A stretch of DNA of 64,000 bases from JAABQG01 sp963726365. Lineage in GTDB: Bacteria > Pseudomonadota > Gammaproteobacteria > Burkholderiales > Burkholderiaceae_C. The stretch is taken from positions 62,001 through 126,000 of the forward strand of contig CAVSCI010000003.1 in assembly GCA_963726365.1 (NCBI GenBank). The letters are read 5' to 3'. Below the pieces are notes generated by a model. That model searched no databases. It was not told the origin of the DNA and saw nothing but the letters and a program-made list of their open reading frames with translations. A program made the translations under genes and the position numbers. Positions 62,977 to 64,000 of the stretch are shown here, piece after piece (the first letter of the stretch is position 1; each line of letters opens with the position of its first letter).

Positions 62977-63855
62977 TCAGCGCAGCAATGCCTGCCAGCC
63001 CGGCCACTGCGTCCGCGAAATGGCGAACTTCGCCGCCGCCGCACTCCACGATTCACCGCGCGCCATGGCATCGGCAAACGCCGCACCATCGGCCACCCGG
63101 GTGCCGCCGAGCAACGTGACGCCGCGCGCAAACAGGGCGTCAGGCCACAACCCCGCCGAGGGGCCGATCACGGCAAAGTCCTGCGCCTGCGGCGCGGCAG
63201 CCAGCATGGCGTCCAACGTGTCGTTGAGCAGCATGGTCGAAGTGCCGACCACCTTGTTGCAGGCCGCCAGCGCCGCGCGCTCCAGCGTGATGTGCACGCC
63301 GGGGAAGCGCTCGCGCTGGCGCCGCACCATGGCCTCGTCCAGCTCCAGCACCGAGAGACGGGCGCCCAGCGCCTGCACCTGGCGCACCAGCGGCGGGAAA
63401 AAGCCGATCATGCCAAGGTGGTCTGTCGCGTCGAGCTGCACGTCGCCGAGCGAGTTGCGCGCTGCGGGCGGTGCATAGCCGACCTGACGCCAGACCGAAT
63501 CGGTCAGCGCGTTGATGGCCGCCAGGGCGACGGCGCGCTCGACCAGGCTGCCGCCGGAAAACCGCCGGGCCAGCACCAGGGGGTCCGCGCCGGCCAGGGG
63601 CAGGACCGCACCGGCTGAATGCGCGTGCGTCAGCGCGTCCAGCGTGTCGCCGAGCAGGATGTACGACAGGCCAAAGGCGCCGTCGGCGAGCTCGATGGCG
63701 CAGAACTTGGCGTCCTTGGGGCCGCTGGCGTCGTCCGGCGCGTCGGCCGGGACGTGCAGGCGCGCCACGCGCGGCGGCGGGAAGCGCGTCGCGATGGATT
63801 CCAGCTGCGACAGCAGGGCATTGGCCAGCGGGCGCGGGGTCACAGGGAGAGGCAT
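62977..63855 (-). CDS. DUF4213/DUF364 domain protein
   Basis: The 292-residue protein has an N-terminal DUF4213-like part (GLSYILLGDTLDAL; GGSLVERAVALAAINALTDS) and a C-terminal DUF364 Rossmann-type domain (LGMIGFFPPLVRQVQALGAR, TMLLNDTLDAMLAAAPQAQD, GVTLLGGTRVADGAAFADAM). DUF364 has been suggested to bind heavy metals or metal chelates; this is not proved. It is convergent with livF, three bases apart. No signal peptide is seen. Confidence 0.82.
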   Translation of the reverse strand: MPLPVTPRPLANALLSQLESIATRFPPPRVARLHVPADAPDDASGPKDAKFCAIELADGAFGLSYILLGDTLDALTHAHSAGAVLPLAGADPLVLARRFSGGSLVERAVALAAINALTDSVWRQVGYAPPAARNSLGDVQLDATDHLGMIGFFPPLVRQVQALGARLSVLELDEAMVRRQRERFPGVHITLERAALAACNKVVGTSTMLLNDTLDAMLAAAPQAQDFAVIGPSAGLWPDALFARGVTLLGGTRVADGAAFADAMARGESWSAAAAKFAISRTQWPGWQALLR

Positions 63856-64000
63856 TGGGGAGGAGAGTGAAGCAGTGGTCAGGAGACCCCGATTTCAGCA
63901 CACCGGGTCGCGGGTTTTACCGGGGTTGAACCGGCGCAATCGCGGGCCTGAACAAGGGGCCCTTCCCGTACACTGTGAAACTCAGCAGGGCAGGACCTCC
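63856..64000. other. Right edge of the window
   Basis: These 145 bases contain no gene I can support; they probably hold the promoter of the DUF364 gene. Confidence 0.3.

Overview
The window is high-GC DNA from a betaproteobacterium, most likely family Comamonadaceae (order Burkholderiales). The grounds are a Bug-type tripartite tricarboxylate transporter receptor, dnaG next to rpoD with a long basic RpoD N-terminus, a PHB phasin, a HiPIP, paaZ, LigAB-type extradiol dioxygenase genes and overall codon use. This is inference; there is no rRNA in the window to settle it. I see no tRNA or rRNA gene, CRISPR array, insertion sequence or prophage.

Layout. 1-5961: a catabolic cluster (Bug receptor end, aconitase-family large and small subunits, cyclic amidohydrolase, FAD dehydrogenase, isocitrate lyase/PEP mutase-family lyase). 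5973-10510: msrA, a LolD/FtsX-type ABC exporter with a small Cys-containing secreted protein and a DUF3299 protein, a HiPIP behind a perfect FNR-type box, and a lipocalin. 10580-15897: AEC permease, pdxH, ChaC-like cyclotransferase, OmpA-like protein, then a nickel block (NiCoT permease, NikR-like operator, nikR, gloA) and a thioesterase. 16213-18426: LysR regulator divergent from ligAB, all heavily frameshifted. 18588-24022: an orphan PAS histidine kinase, a secreted Gln/Pro-rich protein and a CaiB/BaiF CoA-transferase. 24110-34189: an AraC regulator divergent from eight co-directional genes, nearly all for exported proteins, ending in an MscK-like channel and a patatin lipoprotein. 34482-41656: paaZ behind a palindromic operator, a second MscS-family channel with a TPR partner, a SYLF protein, pssA and an internally repetitive secreted protein. 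41785-49066: rpoD, dnaG, an acyl-CoA synthetase and an anchored MsrA. 49753-56431: a seven-bladed beta-propeller lipoprotein, gamma-glutamyltransferase, an SDR, a Fur-box iron-binding protein and a patatin lipoprotein. 56654-63855: phasin, a coupled deacetylase/thioesterase/nitroreductase operon, a LivHMGF transporter without its binding protein, and a DUF364 protein.

The most unusual signal is a dispersed, AT-richer element of about 51 bp, present in 11 recognisable copies (about one per 6 kb) in both orientations. Six copies lie wholly or partly in coding sequence: in the FAD dehydrogenase, dnaG and livF, across the ABC ATPase/permease junction, as the signal peptide of a small exported protein, and across the LivH-LivM junction where it leaves no stop codon. 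In livF it appears to replace the native codons without changing length.

A second global feature is an excess of frameshifts (more than 25, densest at 16.2-18.4 kb) in genes whose codons are otherwise conserved. This points to sequencing or assembly error more than gene decay, so many reading frames below are joined across shifts and their exact breakpoints are approximate.
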